DNA of 64,000 nt from Halichondria panicea (taxonomy: Eukaryota; Porifera; Demospongiae; Suberitida; Halichondriidae). Within the stretch, counting starts at the first letter, position 1, and every line of letters starts with the position of its first letter. Below the pieces are notes generated by a model that saw only the letters and a program-made list of their open reading frames with translations, was not told where the DNA came from and did no database searches. Location: contig NC_087382.1 of the NCBI RefSeq assembly GCF_963675165.1, positions 6,744,315-6,808,314 of the forward strand, in the 5' to 3' direction. Both the position numbers and the translations under genes were made by a program. Of this stretch, positions 24,070 to 35,746 are shown piece by piece.

Positions 24070-24250
24070 CACACACAGGCGGGCACGCAAACACACACAC
24101 ACACACACACACACACGCACGCACATGTGGGCACCAATAGTGAATACACACACATGTGCACACAAATACACACACACATACAGACACACACACACACACA
24201 TACACTCGCGTTGGAACACATAATTATACAGACACGCACGCGCACATAAA
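24070..24250. repeat. (AC)n microsatellite and CA-rich tract
   Basis: A pure (AC)n core at about 24090-24116 with degenerate CA repeats to 24250. The ORFs over it are low-complexity artefacts. Confidence 0.95.
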
Positions 24251-24369
24251 GATACACACACTCTTTGACTGTTCAGATAGAACTACAAGGTAGCTTGAAG
24301 AGAACTGTTACTCTTTCTTTGCCACACTGAAACAAATAAATTGAATATCAAACACTGTACACTACACCC

Positions 24370-24999
24370 TAAAAACACTACACTCTAAAAACAGGCTCTA
24401 AACTAACTCAGCTTCTACACAAGTATACTCATAAGCTCAGAGGCTTATGAAGGCTTATACTAGCTTATACTAGCTACATAATGCTTGCTATAGATCCCTT
24501 GCTCTGGCCCTTGGCTGGTTGACTGTTTCGTTGGAAACCAGGAGATCCTGATACTGTAGACTACTTTGCTAAGAAGTTGAATAAAGAAAACTGTCACTGT
24601 TTCCAAGTTATGCATCTTTCTTTGGTAGATGTGAATGCTGAAAAAGAGAAAATAATTTGCGTTGTAGACTACACTCTAAAAACAGGCTCTAAACTCACGA
24701 AGCTACTCTCCAGTATATTTCACACAGCTATCTAGGTAGGTGGACAAGCATATTAAATCAGCTCAAAAGGCGCTGAACTAGGAAAATGATGATCGCTGTA
24801 CACACACAGAGCTTACTTGTGAAATGATCCTTCGCTGGGGGTATACTCCTCCGTTTGAAACTTAGAGATCCTGGCAGAGTAGCTATTCTAGACTAGTTTG
24901 CAACAAAGTTGCCTGCAGAAAACTGCTACTGCTTCTTAGCTACGCAGCTGATAATGTAAAATTAATTAGATTTTGGTTCCGCGGTGGGCGGTACTTTGG
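24370..24999. repeat. Two diverged tandem units of a piggyBac-related non-autonomous repeat
   Basis: CTACACTCTAAAAACAGGCT starts units at about 24379 and 24676 (period about 297). Both contain versions of 'AGTTGC..GAAAACTG..ACTG' seen in inverse orientation at 37045-37200 and 37400-37460, inside the piggyBac element. GGTTCCGCGGTGGGCGGTAC, next to the TTAA at 25000, is the complement of bases just inside the piggyBac left end (35714-35735). Probably a piggyBac-derived MITE inserted at a TTAA in family A; its left end was not found. Confidence 0.55.
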
Positions 25000-25519
25000 T
25001 TAAGCTGTATGAAGGACAGAGACACGGCTCCATACAAGTGAGGGATCTTTTATAAGACTGATACATTTATAAGACTGATACATTACACAGATAATAAGTA
25101 CAAGTACAAGCTTATAACAAGCTTACCATTCGAGCGACGGGACCTCTTTATTTCTTCGAAGATCCTTCCTAGGTGCCAAGCAATCCAGCTACATAGCTAT
25201 ACTATACTAGCTAGCTAGAGAGTCCTAGAACGCCTAGCCTTCATCTAACTAACTTGTCTTCTCCAGAACATCTTTTACGAAGCTTTATGAGTATACGGAA
25301 GTGCCCGGAAGGCAATAATTGAACTTCAATTATTCATGACGTTTGAGCGTCATTTACTCGAGGGCGTTGCAATACCTTCGTAGCGTTCCCTTCGTAGCGT
25401 TGCCTCGAACATATCTCTGGATAGAAAATAGCTCGATATCTTGGTATCATTTTGAAGCTTAGAACTCTGGTATACCCGCGTTAAGGGGTGTTTTCCTAGG
25501 TTTTCCTAGGCCCTGTCAC
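25000..25519 (-). mobile_element. Family A terminal piece (possibly the third part of copy 2)
   Basis: Reverse complement of copy 1 from TTAAGCTGTATGAAGG to the terminus CCTAGGCCCTGTCAC. Two short perfect duplications (25044-25078 and 25484-25512) are absent from the other copies. Orientation and order fit it being the end of the copy broken at 7892-12862. Confidence 0.75.
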
Positions 25520-25673
25520 GATGGACAAAGATGTAATGAAACACGTTATACAGAGGTTTTCAGGTTGGTTGACTATAGTGACTGTGAAATAAATAGAGCA
25601 TGCGCAATGCACAATAGCTATAGACTCCGCCCAGCTACTTCAATCAATAAACTCGCAAAATTCAAAAACTAAG

Positions 25674-26652
25674 ATGCCGATTCCATACTCGTTGGACCTT
25701 CGTTGGAGAGTAATTTGGCTCTATCTTGCTCATCACTCATCACTTGAATTGTAAAGACATATCACACCAAGTCAGCCTTTCTGAGAGCACTGTCTATAGA
25801 TATATTAATGCTTTTGAGCAAACTGGTGATGTAGCGCCAAGAGTTTCAACACATGGTCCTCAGAAACTACTCGGAGATTTTGAACAGCTTGTACTTCTAC
25901 GAATCATTTTGGAGAACACTGGCATATACTTACATGAAATTCAAGCAAAACTTGTTACAATGTTTGGCGTTACTGTAAGTGTTGCAACCATCTGTCGAAC
26001 ACTGAAGTTCATGAACTGTACACGGCAAGTTATTCAACACATTCATATACGGCGTAATGATGAATTACGTGCTAAGTTTATGGCTGAAGTTACAACCTAT
26101 GATCCAAGAATGCTCATATGGCTAGATGAGACAGGGTGTGATAGAAGAAATTGTGTACGAAAATGGGCATACAGTATAAGAGGTATGACGCCCAGAGACC
26201 ATAGGCTGCTAGCACGTGGAACACGCTACTCAGCAATTCCTGTACTGTCCCTTGATGGAATACATGATGTATGCTTCTTTGAAGGGACTGTGGATGGTGG
26301 AAGGTTTGAGCAGTTTTTGAGAGATTGTGTTCTTCCAATTCTAAATCCATTCAATTGGGTAAATCCCCATTCAGTTGTGATTATGGACAATGCCTCCATA
26401 CACCATGTGGAGGGTGTTATGGATTTAATTGAAAACCACCAAGAAGGAGCACGACTGCTTTTTCTCCCTCCATACTCACCTGATTTGAATCCTTGCGAAG
26501 AGGTTTTCAGTCAAGTGAAATCAATTATGAAGCAAAATGATGGAGTATTTCAATCATGCAGTGCCTCAAGAGTACTCTTAAGTATGGCATTTAGTATGGT
26601 AACCAAACAAGACTGCCTTTCTTATATCTCTCATAGTGGATACATTGACTAA
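25674..26652 (+). pseudogene. IS630/Tc1-type DDE transposase
   Basis: An ATG at 25674 starts MPIPYSLDLRWRVIWLYLAH. A 7-bp perfect duplication (TCATCAC, 25730-25743) shifts the frame, after which about 306 residues run uninterrupted. An N-terminal helix-turn-helix (DISHQVSLSESTVYRYINAF) and Arg/Lys-rich linker precede a DDE_3 core: WLDETGCDRRN (first Asp), VVIMDNASIHH (second Asp) and PYSPDLNPCEEVF (Glu), with about 36 residues between the last two. The family cuts at TA and needs no accessory factor. Length fits the family. Only the microduplication separates it from an intact gene, so activity was probably recent. Confidence 0.85.
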
Positions 26653-26725
26653 AACATTATCACAACGTATAATAATAACTATGCACAGCACACCAAAAAT
26701 TGTCAGTTTAATCAATATTATGTCA

Positions 26726-27792
26726 CTTTAGTTGTTGAAGTAACTTCATGATTGTACCCTTCTCTTCACAATATTCCTCGTCAGTCAACACCCCACTTTG
26801 CTTTAGATTTTGTAGTTCATTCAACTGCCTGTATAGCTTCGACCTACTTTCTATAACTTTTGCTGGGCTATTGCTTGAAATATGTGTCTGGTAGGAGACA
26901 AAGCTGTAGCAATCACAGTTGCCGCATCAGAGAGAGCCCGAGCAACTGGCACATTTCGAGATGGAGTGCTGCTGCCAGCACGAGTGAACATTGTGGTGTT
27001 AGGCGGATTGTCCATACTACAATACATACCACTTGCTACCATTTCGGCCCATATACGAAATTGCATAGGTGTATAATCACTAAGGTGCTTTTCTTTCAAT
27101 GAGTCGACCAGTTGCTGAACTTTCTGTTCCTTGTCAGCCTTGTCAGGTACTTTTTTCTTTGTATTAACCACAGATACGCCATCACTTCGAGGACGCTTGC
27201 GACTCTCTTTGGTGTTGCTTAAGCCATCACACCACAGCATTACTTTGCCTTTACTTTTTGCAATACAGGACCACACCTCCTCCAGATCACGCCTATTTCT
27301 AATCCGCACAACACTTGAACCCTCCACATATCCAACATCGAAGTCACTATCAACAATGTCATCAGTTAACTGTCTCTTAATGGCATCTTTTAAGTCCTCA
27401 CATGTGAGAATTGTAGTAATAATTATGAGAATTGTAGTAATATCTAAATCACGAAGAGTGAACATCTTTCCAGAGCTTATAGGCCCATCTTTTGATGCAA
27501 CTTTCACCAAAACTTTGGATAGAAGTGGGGAAGCTCCTTGTAATGTTGTATTGAGTTTTGCAGTAGGAACATTATTTGGCATTGAATATGTACCTTTACT
27601 TAATGGTGTAATTAACACGCACCCACCACCGTTCTTTGATACTTGTTTCTGTGATCCACTATTAATAGTCACTCGGCGCCCAGTGGCAGCTACAGCAAGC
27701 GAAAGTGAACATAAAGGCTGTCCTGGTTCCATGATCAGATGATCTTCTAGCATGTGCTTGCAGCTGTGCTGACACAGCAAACCAGAGTACAT
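26726..27792 (-). pseudogene. Accessory gene of the IS630-like element (PB1-like and SHOCT-like parts)
   Basis: The minus ORF from 27792 has a middle section with a PB1-like feel (GKMFTLRDLDITTI... EDLKDAIKRQL... VVRIRNRRDLEEVW), then basic KESRKRPRSDG, then a serine-rich part. A one-base shift near 26885 ends the ORF at 26851, but in the next frame it continues with a short C-terminal hairpin-like motif (KLYRQLNELQNLKQSGVLTD EEY) to 26726, resembling SHOCT oligomerisation tails. A 21-bp in-frame duplication lies near 27409-27450. Role unknown; location inside the TIRs makes it an element gene. Domain names are impressions, not searches. Confidence 0.6.
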
Positions 27793-27852
27793 AGTTCAAT
27801 GTTTTGCGCAAGCGCACATGATAGTTTCTCAAGGAACCTGAAAACCTCTGTA

Positions 27853-28445
27853 CTCCAACATCAACGCCGATGTTGAAGATGTGCAACGAATCCATGTGCG
27901 ACGATTTAACTTGTTTTCGGACGCTCTTCGTCAGTTCTCTAGAAGCAGCTTTGACACTACTAAAATGCTGCGTGTCAGATTCTTAGGAGAGCCAGGATCA
28001 GGGCCCTTTTTAGTGGATCACTGTTCAGTGGGTTTCCTAGCTACCCAGACATAACATCAAGGCTGTTTCTGACAACACGTTCTTCTACATCGGAAAAATG
28101 GAGCATTGTTCAGACTGGTGAGGTGCCATCATGCTTCTCTAAAGCGTGTGCTGATTACATTGCGTACGGTCGCCTGGAAGACATTCCAGAGCAAGAAGTA
28201 ATAGAATGCCTGGAAAAGGTGTGTTGCACTTAAAAAATGTTGCTGGTGGTCAGTCACCTATTCGTTTTTTCCATAGGTACAGTCTGCTGCAGTCATTTAG
28301 TTTTAGGTTTCGTTTTTCGGATCAATTTGGAAGTAAATTTGGAAGACAAGGAAGATATCACTCGTTGCTACATTACGTACACTTTCAAGTACACGCAGAG
28401 CTTGATCAGCTACGTAAAGGAAAGGAATATGTTTGCTGCGTCAGA
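27853..28445 (+). pseudogene. HECT-domain remnant of a second HECT/transposase element
   Basis: The opening RIHVRRFNLFSDALRQFSR... MLRVRFLGEPG aligns with ITVRRTHIWEDSLRLFRR... LRVTFLGEAG of the copy at 16.6 kb. The GGPRREF core is lost. GEVPSCFSKACADYIAYG and LEDIPEQEVIECLEK, with a GTGTGT donor (28219), match the next segment, and the following exon ends HAELDQLRKG. Several frameshifts. It runs straight into transposase sequence, so the HECT C-terminus was deleted or moved (see 29612). Confidence 0.7.
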
Positions 28446-28449
28446 GGAC

Positions 28450-29310
28450 TTTGAAGTGACACCTGCTTACTTGTGTGATTCTATATCGATAGATTATTCA
28501 CACAATGGTTCTGATATTGGTGAAGTAATTCTGCAAGGTCGCCTTTTACACATGGGAATTAAGGTGACCCGAAGTCAACTGCGTTCATCTATTCACAGAA
28601 TTGATCACTCAAATACAGTAGCTAGGCGCTCTCGGGTGATCAATCAACGAGTGTATTCTGTGCCCTATCCCAATGCTGTATGGCATATAATAAAATGACA
28701 CGGTGGCGTTTGGTAGTCCATGCTGGTGTAGATGGTTTTACACGGCTCTACTACAGTGCTTGATGCATGAGAAACTACATATGGTGAAACTACATATGGT
28801 ACACCAGATTGCTACACCAGATTACTACACCAGATTAGGTAAGGTCTGATCACGGCGGTGAAAATGTTTTGGTGTGGAGACACATGTTAGAAAGACATGA
28901 CAATTAGAAAGACATGACAACACATACAGTGTTATAACTGGACGATCACCCATAACGAAAGGGTTGAAAAAATGTGGCGTGATATTACTAGATGTGCTTC
29001 AAGCACTTTTATCAGATTATTCTCTGCACTTGAAGCAGATGGTGTTCTAGACCCAGTGAATGAAGTTGATATATTCTGTCTTCATTTTGTGTAAATCTCT
29101 CCAAGATTTTCAGGGAAGCGGAATTGCCACCAACTTTCAAGTGAAGGAAATATGTCAACTGTTTGTGGACCGCAGACAATTCAGTCACACAACAGAATCA
29201 TATGCTATTTCTAGTGTATTACCATCGAATCCAATCCAACAACTGTGGACTCTAACAAGTTCAAACCGTGCTGTCAGCTTGTTGCCGGTTTGAATACTAC
29301 AATTGCGAAG
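28450..29310 (+). pseudogene. Second integrase-type transposase remnant
   Basis: IGEVILQGRLLHMGIKVTRS, the linker VINQRVYSVPYPNAVWH and, in shifted frames, RWRLVVHAGVDGFTRLYY, RSDHGGENV and HNERVEKMWRDI follow the order of the 20-21 kb transposase. About 9 bp are missing right after VWH, removing the first catalytic Asp. The second Asp (RSDHGGEN) and the Glu (ERVEKMW) regions are present. 15-17 bp duplications at 28771-28800 and 28896-28930 break frames. Orientation is the same as its HECT partner, unlike copy 1. Confidence 0.7.
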
Positions 29311-29452
29311 GCAAGATTGTGTTAAACTAGTTGGACAACATTTACGTAATGGTTACGATTACTGTTACTGTAAAAATGATGTATGAAATTATTATTATTG
29401 TTGTTTTTTACCATATTGATAATGAACAAATGGCTAATCTAATATGATATTC

Positions 29453-29632
29453 AAATAGTACCAATGGTTCGGTGGAACGCAAAGTGATAAATGTGATGAA
29501 AATGATGATCGATGATCGACTGCTCAAATAGTTCCAAACCTACCAATGGTTCGGTGGTGATAAATGTGAGATAAATATGAAAAACAACAATGATGATCGA
29601 CACTGAACTGCTCAAATAGTTCCAAACCCGTA
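29453..29632. repeat. Imperfect tandem duplication (about 90 bp)
   Basis: ACCAATGGTTCGGTGG... GATAAATGTGA... CTGCTCAAATAGTTCCAAAC occurs twice in a row with indels. Confidence 0.7.
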
Positions 29633-29940
29633 AGATCCCTTGATACAGAAGGTCTGAAACTGTAACAATGCCATCTTCCTTGGAAACATCAGTGATACGT
29701 CACATGTGGACACAGTGGGCAAACAGTCAACATCTGTAAATCTGATGGTGGGCGTTTTTGGAAGGTTTTTGGAAGTCCTGTTGCAGGAACTTTTGACGAG
29801 CCACTCATAAACATCATCACATCCGCCAAGCGTACTACCGAAGATGTACTCGTTCCAATTATACATGATGGTCATCCAGATCTGAAGGGGCAATATCAGA
29901 GTACGAATCCGAGTCAATACCGAAGCAGAGTACTTCTTCT
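29612..29940 (-). pseudogene. HECT C-terminal lobe remnant
   Basis: The minus-strand frame ends with TIRFTDVDCLPTVSTCDVSL, FPRKMALLQF and YGFGTI, the HECT C-lobe including the active-site cysteine (codon near 29702-29704). It lies opposite in orientation to the HECT N-part at 27853, so either an internal inversion split one gene or this belongs to another copy. Confidence 0.75.
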
Positions 29941-30032
29941 ATAGACACTCCAATCGTTTAGTTCTTTCAGTCGTAGCAACTCTTCTTTGCACATCTTCTT
30001 TGCACACGTCAATGCATGGCCTTCCGCATATG

Positions 30033-30387
30033 TGACAGACTCTGGGAAAAAGCAGGCTCTGGGAAAAAGGCCATATTGGAGCAGGCTACAATTGTTGAGA
30101 TTTAAATACCAGATGATAGAGCAAAGAATTGCCTATGCATATGCTTAGTTTGCACATACCTCTCTTTTCATGCCTGAGTTATGCACAAGTTCTGAAATAG
30201 CGGTATTGAGAAACGCCCACTTAAAGATTGCTAAATTGGGAAATTTCGGTGGAACGCGTTGGATTCAGAGCACAAGACTCTAGATAACTATAAGCTAATT
30301 ATGAGATTATACACTGCAGTCCATAAATCTGGCCATTGCTCAATACCAATATCTGCTCCAATATGGCCTTTTTCCCAGAGCCTGTCA
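30033..30387. mobile_element. MITE with about 38-bp TIRs
   Basis: The right end TGCTCCAATATGGCCTTTTT through CCCAGAGCCTGTCA is mirrored on the left by TGACAG...CTCTGGGAAAAAGG and CCATATTGGAGCA. The left arm carries an extra 17-bp repeat (GGGAAAAAGCAGGCTCT) absent from the right arm. Confidence 0.75.
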
Positions 30388-32287
30388 TAATATTATTATT
30401 AATAATATTATTATGGTTATAGAAAGGGCTCAATTATTTCGGGGTCTGGGTCTCGACTATACATGGACATTTCCCTACATAATTATATATAATTATATAG
30501 ACACGATTGTGTATTTTGTTTGGCACAATTATACACTATTATTACTGTGGGTCCCAAACGTAATTAAAAAGTGGCCGTAATTATTAGAGAATTATTTGCC
30601 CACATGTTTACCTGCTCCAGGAGTAGCAACTTGGGATTGACTGGTAGAGGAGAGGGCGAGCTTGTACAATACTTGGACTTGGACTGTTGGCAGCCATTTT
30701 CTTTCCTTGCCATGTGCCACTGGGCATGCCCAGTCTCGTATGCAGCATGACGTATTAATTCATTATAGTACGAGCACATAGTATGCACATGTTGTACATA
30801 GTATGCATGATATATATAGTACGCTGTACATAGTATATTATATAGTATATATATAATTATAGTATGTACATGATATATATAGTATGCAGTATGCATGTAT
30901 GCATGATATATATGTATGCATGATATATATAGTATGTACATGATATACAATAATATATAGTACACTGTAAAAACAAGTGGGTCTGACACACGTGTCATTT
31001 GATTGTCCCTCCAAATGACATGCTACACGTGTGTCAAATTGAAGGTGTGTCGATTTGACCCACTTCTAGCGTGTCATTTTGACACGTGTTATTAATCCCA
31101 ATTAACGCCATTTCAATCTCATAAAACAATTTACAATAACAAAAAAGTTACAATAACAAAAAATTAATAATGACGAGTCTATAGCATAATTATAGTAACT
31201 GAAAATGAAACAGAAGTGCTCAGAAGTGTTTGCAAAACTTGCGTGCATCCTTATGAGTCTTTACTACAGTCCTTTGAACTTGTACTTCATAGCTCTTGTG
31301 CTTCATAGCTAAAATAATGGTGAAAAAAATATTATAAGTTGTGAACGCATTGTATGAAATTACATACCTATTTCGGACCAGTAAAGATTCAGACAGCGAA
31401 GGCCTACCTGCAAAGATGAGCTACAATAATAGTGCCTTGACAACGGCTAGAAAAAATAATCAGACTGCACAAAGTTTGAGGATAGTGTTAAGAGGGCCTA
31501 CATGTAGAATAATAGCATACAAATCCAATGTGTGTATGTGTTGTGGTGATAAAACTTGTATGACTGTCTAGGTTGTATGACTGTCTAGGAAAGGTACCTT
31601 TAATCGAAGGAGTCTGCCATTGTGGGACGCATCAGCCAAAAAAACAAGTAGAGTCTATCAATTCTACAATAATTAGTCTTTTTAATAGACCTACCACATT
31701 AGATTGACAAGTTTAGTTTATTAGCCTTCATTACATTGTAAAGCATTACAAAGTTTAATATTCTAGGTAGGTATATATATGCATACAATAGCTCACGTCC
31801 AGTTTGGGGAGGGACGTCCTTTCCCCACAATATAAATACATACGCATACAGATCCTCAACCTTACACCATGACTCTTTTATACTTACAAGAACAAACGAA
31901 CAAAGTAGAAAACGGTTGTGTTAGCCTACTAAACTAAAGATTAATAAAACAGTACCAAATAAAATTATAGTACCTTAGTACTCTATGCCCTCAATCGAGC
32001 TTGGCTCACTTATCATGCTCTTGATCTTGGCAAAGAAAATAGCTGCTATTATTGTAGGTGAGAACTAGAGTAGAGACCAAGCCCTTTACATAGCATAGTC
32101 TCATAGAAAGGGCGTGGTCTTCAGTAGAAAGTGCTGATTTTACTAGGCCTTGAATCGAGGCTAGGCTGACACGTTCTTAGCCTCGAGACCACGCCGATTG
32201 AAATAAGACGTGGTCTCGAGGCTTCAAACATCAATGTCTACGATTGAGAGGTCGATAATAGACTAAATCATCACACAGGTTGCATGT
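30388..32287. other. No gene; AT-rich tandem repeats and one CACTA-like terminus
   Basis: 30770-30960 is made of GTACATGATATATATAGTATGCA-like repeats. TACACTGTAAAAACAAGTGG at 30960 looks like one end of an animal EnSpm/CACTA-type MITE, but no matching opposite end was found. A foldback AGCCTCGAGACCACG ... CGTGGTCTCGAGGCT lies at 32179-32222. Confidence 0.5.
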
Positions 32288-32560
32288 AGATCGAATATCA
32301 ATTGGCGCGGCATATCAAAAATGTATATGGGCGGCCCACTTTTGGATCCTAACGATCTTGGCCTATCCATTGTCGATATTTTTCGATCATCAAAAATGTA
32401 TGACCGCACCCACTTTTGGATCGATTATGTACTTACGATCTTGGCCTATCCATTGTCGATATTTTTCAATCATCAAAAATGTATGACTGCGCCCACTTTT
32501 GGATCGATTATGTACTCACGATCTTGGCCTATCAATCGTCGATATTTTTGTCCACTTTGG
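32288..32560. repeat. 83-bp tandem array, about 3.3 units
   Basis: CGATCTTGGCCTATCCATTG recurs at 32353, 32436 and 32519 (period 83), with CATCAAAAATGTATGACCGC in each unit. ORFs across it are repeats read through. Confidence 0.9.
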
Positions 32561-34959
32561 CGCTTTATAGCTATGGCTAGGTTGTTTACTTGTGCCGATG
32601 GGCTAGCACAGCTTGAGGACAGCAATGGCGGGCGATGTCTCCTCTGGTGATGACAGTGCCTATGAAGGAGAGGGGATAGTAGGATACCTCCCAAAGGCTA
32701 CCAGCTTTATGCCAGACGCTGATGAACTGTCTGGGACTGAGGACATGCATGACATGGCTAGTGCTATGGACCAGGACCAGGACGGTGAAAGACCAGGAGA
32801 GTAAAATAGAATTAGCAGTAATGAACAGTCTTTATGTGAGCTTGTAGATCGTTCACCAATATAGTAATACATGTACGTATTGTACTTCAAATTGATATAT
32901 CTTAGCACTGTTACATTCATATGATGTGAAAATCAAGCTTAGTCAAGCCTTTATGCATTCTATTGGTATATGGTTGCTAGGCTGCTCTGGAAACCGACAT
33001 TTCACTTCCCTGTTAATTAAGAATCCGACTTCAAATTGATTACAATATGTGACAGGGCCCCGCCTAGGAAAACCCCCCTTAACGCGGCACTAATTAAATT
33101 AAGCTATAAAATAACACCGTGTACTACATTTGGGTCTCTACGAAGCTTTAAACAGGTCAAGCGCGGACGTTGAAGAAGATAATAAGATGGCTAGTGGAAA
33201 TCAACAAATCGGTCAATAACTCAAGAAGTATGATATTCCCACTTCCAATATATAGCTGAAGCAATAAAATAACACCGTGTACTACTACTGTGACCATTCA
33301 TTTACAATAGATGCAATTCATATGTCAGTTCTTACCCCACAAATAAAAAGAAGAAGCTAAGTGTTGTAAAATCTTCAAATTTTGTGTGCTACCAAGAGTG
33401 AACTCTACCAAGAGTGAACATGACTTCTAGCTAGTAATAATGTTTCATTTTGTACCTAGCCATGCCTCAAGACAAATTTTAGGGCTATTCATACATTTAC
33501 TTACCTAGTATCCTCTCATTTGCTTCTTTTCAAAAGCTTCTCTTGACCTCAAAACCAGTAAAATCACACCTCAAGGTGTCTATTGGTTGCTGAACGCACT
33601 GTCCCAGAGGCCTCACATGGCAAGCATAAGCTCACGTGATCCCGTTTCCAATCCCTCTCCTCTACTATCTATGCCAGTACTTACAATCATCAAGAGGAGC
33701 CAGGTATATTATAGCTCCACTAAACATAATTTAGCAACAGAAATAGATTAGAAAGAGCAGCTATCTAGCTAGCTAGCTTGGCGTAGATCCACTCTTGTTT
33801 CTACGTATCCCGTGCCTCCATAACAACCTACAGATAAGTAGTAAGTTAAGATAGACACAATATCAATGTCACTTACATTCTAGCCAATAGACTAGCATTT
33901 CTCAGGCCTATCACCTTCTCAGGCCTATCACCACCTGGGGGAACCATCAATATACGGAACCATCAATATACGACAATTCCACGCAGTTTCCTGGGCCGTC
34001 CATGATGTGATCCATGATGTGATCACCCACTCAGGTGTATTAAGGCACGTCCAGAATCGAGAAGGGCCAACATCACATACATCGAAAAGTATTCAATATT
34101 AAACATAATTATAAATTTTATATATTGTTTTGTCATAATTATTTAAGAATCCTTAATCAAAGATAAAGATCACGTGACTATCATGTGACCAATTAACATG
34201 AAATTTTGTTGTAATATTAAATTGTATAAAAACTATTTGCTAATGAAATCCAGCTGCGCAAAATCAGATTCACAGGTAACCACAGTTTACACCAAGAACA
34301 TGCCAACATTTACCTTTATTTTCGCTTATCTCTCCCCCTAACTTGTTTGATCCGCTTCATCCTGTCTTGCGCAGAAGGAAACAAGTACTCTACTACCTAA
34401 TAATAGTCCTGTTGAAGGCCTTGAAGAGATAGTAGGCAGCTCACAACAAATAGTTTTTACTCGATATAATAGAACTAGCTAGCTACAGATAATTAGACCT
34501 AGTACCTTAGTACGTCAAGTGGCCTGAGCCCCACCCTTGCTCAGAGTTTGCCACCCACGCACATACAAGGCACCTGTAGCTATAAATTGTCCGAGTGTTT
34601 GGCTTCAGTGCAAGGATTGTTTGAGAGTGAGTTCAACATTGCATTGTAATTAGCAGGCCTAAATGAGCACTTCATAATTATGTCGATATGAATATACATG
34701 ACTTAGTATAAGCAACACAAACTAATAATTAAACAACACTTATAATAATAATAAATTATACTGCTTAGGTGTTATCTTCAGCGAAATGACCACCACCCTG
34801 CACTTCAAGGTTAACTGTGGCTTTGCTCGTGCAGCCATCAGGGAGTTCTCTGAGATAGGACAAGGAAAACATAGAGCTCAACAAAATCAAGAAACAACCA
34901 CAGAGAAGTTTAAACATCTATTTTCAACTACACCCACTTATAATTATTAGCAGCAATTC

Positions 34960-35684
34960 TATATTTAATAGCTATGAGCACAGAGAATCACCCTTTACTC
35001 GATACAGCAAGTTTATTAACGCCGCACTAATGAAATGGAAAAATCGTGATAAAAAATGTGACTATTTACAGACATTTACAACTGATAATTGGAAAAAGCT
35101 ACCAGCGCACCAAAAAAAGAAGCATACAATGGGTAACTAACTGCAAAGCATGTGCTTTACAATATAGCATTCAGCAACAACACTTTCCAGGACGTACATT
35201 CAGTCTCACAACAAAAGTAGCAGAAAGTGTGAAACAAATTATACAGGGCAACTCTAGCCTACAGAATCCAGCAGTCATTACTACAAGGCAAATTTTAGAA
35301 GAAATTGAGCCACAATTCAAAAAAGCATACCAATCAACGAAAGAACCTGGTACCAAAGTGCAAATAAAACCCACAGCCAATGAAAAAAAGAAATTCAAGA
35401 GAAAAATGCAACGCAACTGCAGAGACGCCATGAATGAACAATTTCTAAATGCCGACCCACTCCAGGTTCTTTCAGAAGGGCAATCACTACAAGGCATATA
35501 AAAGGATGAGATTGTCACAGTCGTTCGAGAAACCAAGTGGCCCGAACAAGAATCCTAACCGCAAACATTCTCCCAACTTTAATAATGTGGAATGGGACAA
35601 AGACAATTTATACAAGAAATTGAGTGAATGGCCTATAGGGGAACCGATCAACTGGACACAAACCGCTGATGAGTTTCACATTAA
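34960..35684 (+). pseudogene. 5' part of the CTCAG-element transposase-like gene
   Basis: The frame SPFTRYSKFINAALMKWKNR continues, after a frame break at 35134, as CKACALQYSIQQQHFPGRTF and NPAVITTRQILEEIEPQFKK. After another shift near 35475 it reads LSQSFEKPSGPNKNPNRKH and WPIGEPINWTQTADEFHI. It stops exactly at the TTAA (35681) used by the piggyBac insertion; the reading frame resumes at 40763. Similar uncharacterised proteins are common in corals, Hydra and sponges (from memory). N-terminal exons upstream were not resolved. Confidence 0.65.
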
Positions 35685-35746
35685 CCGAATAGCCGCGGTT
35701 ATGATTTCATACGTAGTACCGCCCACCGCGGAACCACTTTTTAAAG

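Larger units (their letters stand above)
25551..27850. mobile_element. IS630/Tc1-like two-gene DNA transposon, TA TSD
   Basis: The left end CAGAGGTTTTCAGGTTGGTT and the right end CCTGAAAACCTCTG are inverted, and each is flanked by TA (25549-25550, 27851-27852). At 2,300 bp it carries a DDE transposase on + and a second gene on -, tail to tail. The sequence to its right continues the HECT remnant, so it apparently inserted into that gene. Confidence 0.85.

Noticed and set aside
23958..24261. Cysteine/valine-rich and threonine/histidine-rich ORFs
   Set aside because: Translations of an (AC)n tract.
27131..27742. 203-residue plus-strand ORF
   Set aside because: It is the antisense shadow of the accessory gene on the minus strand, which has the recognisable composition and lies within the element.
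30960..31080. Complete CACTA-type MITE starting CACTGTAAAAA
   Set aside because: No reverse-complement end was seen nearby, so only a possible terminus is noted.
32625..32804. Small acidic ORF starting MAGDVSSGDDSAYEG
   Set aside because: Plausible first exon of a transposase-like gene, but no following exon or motif was found.
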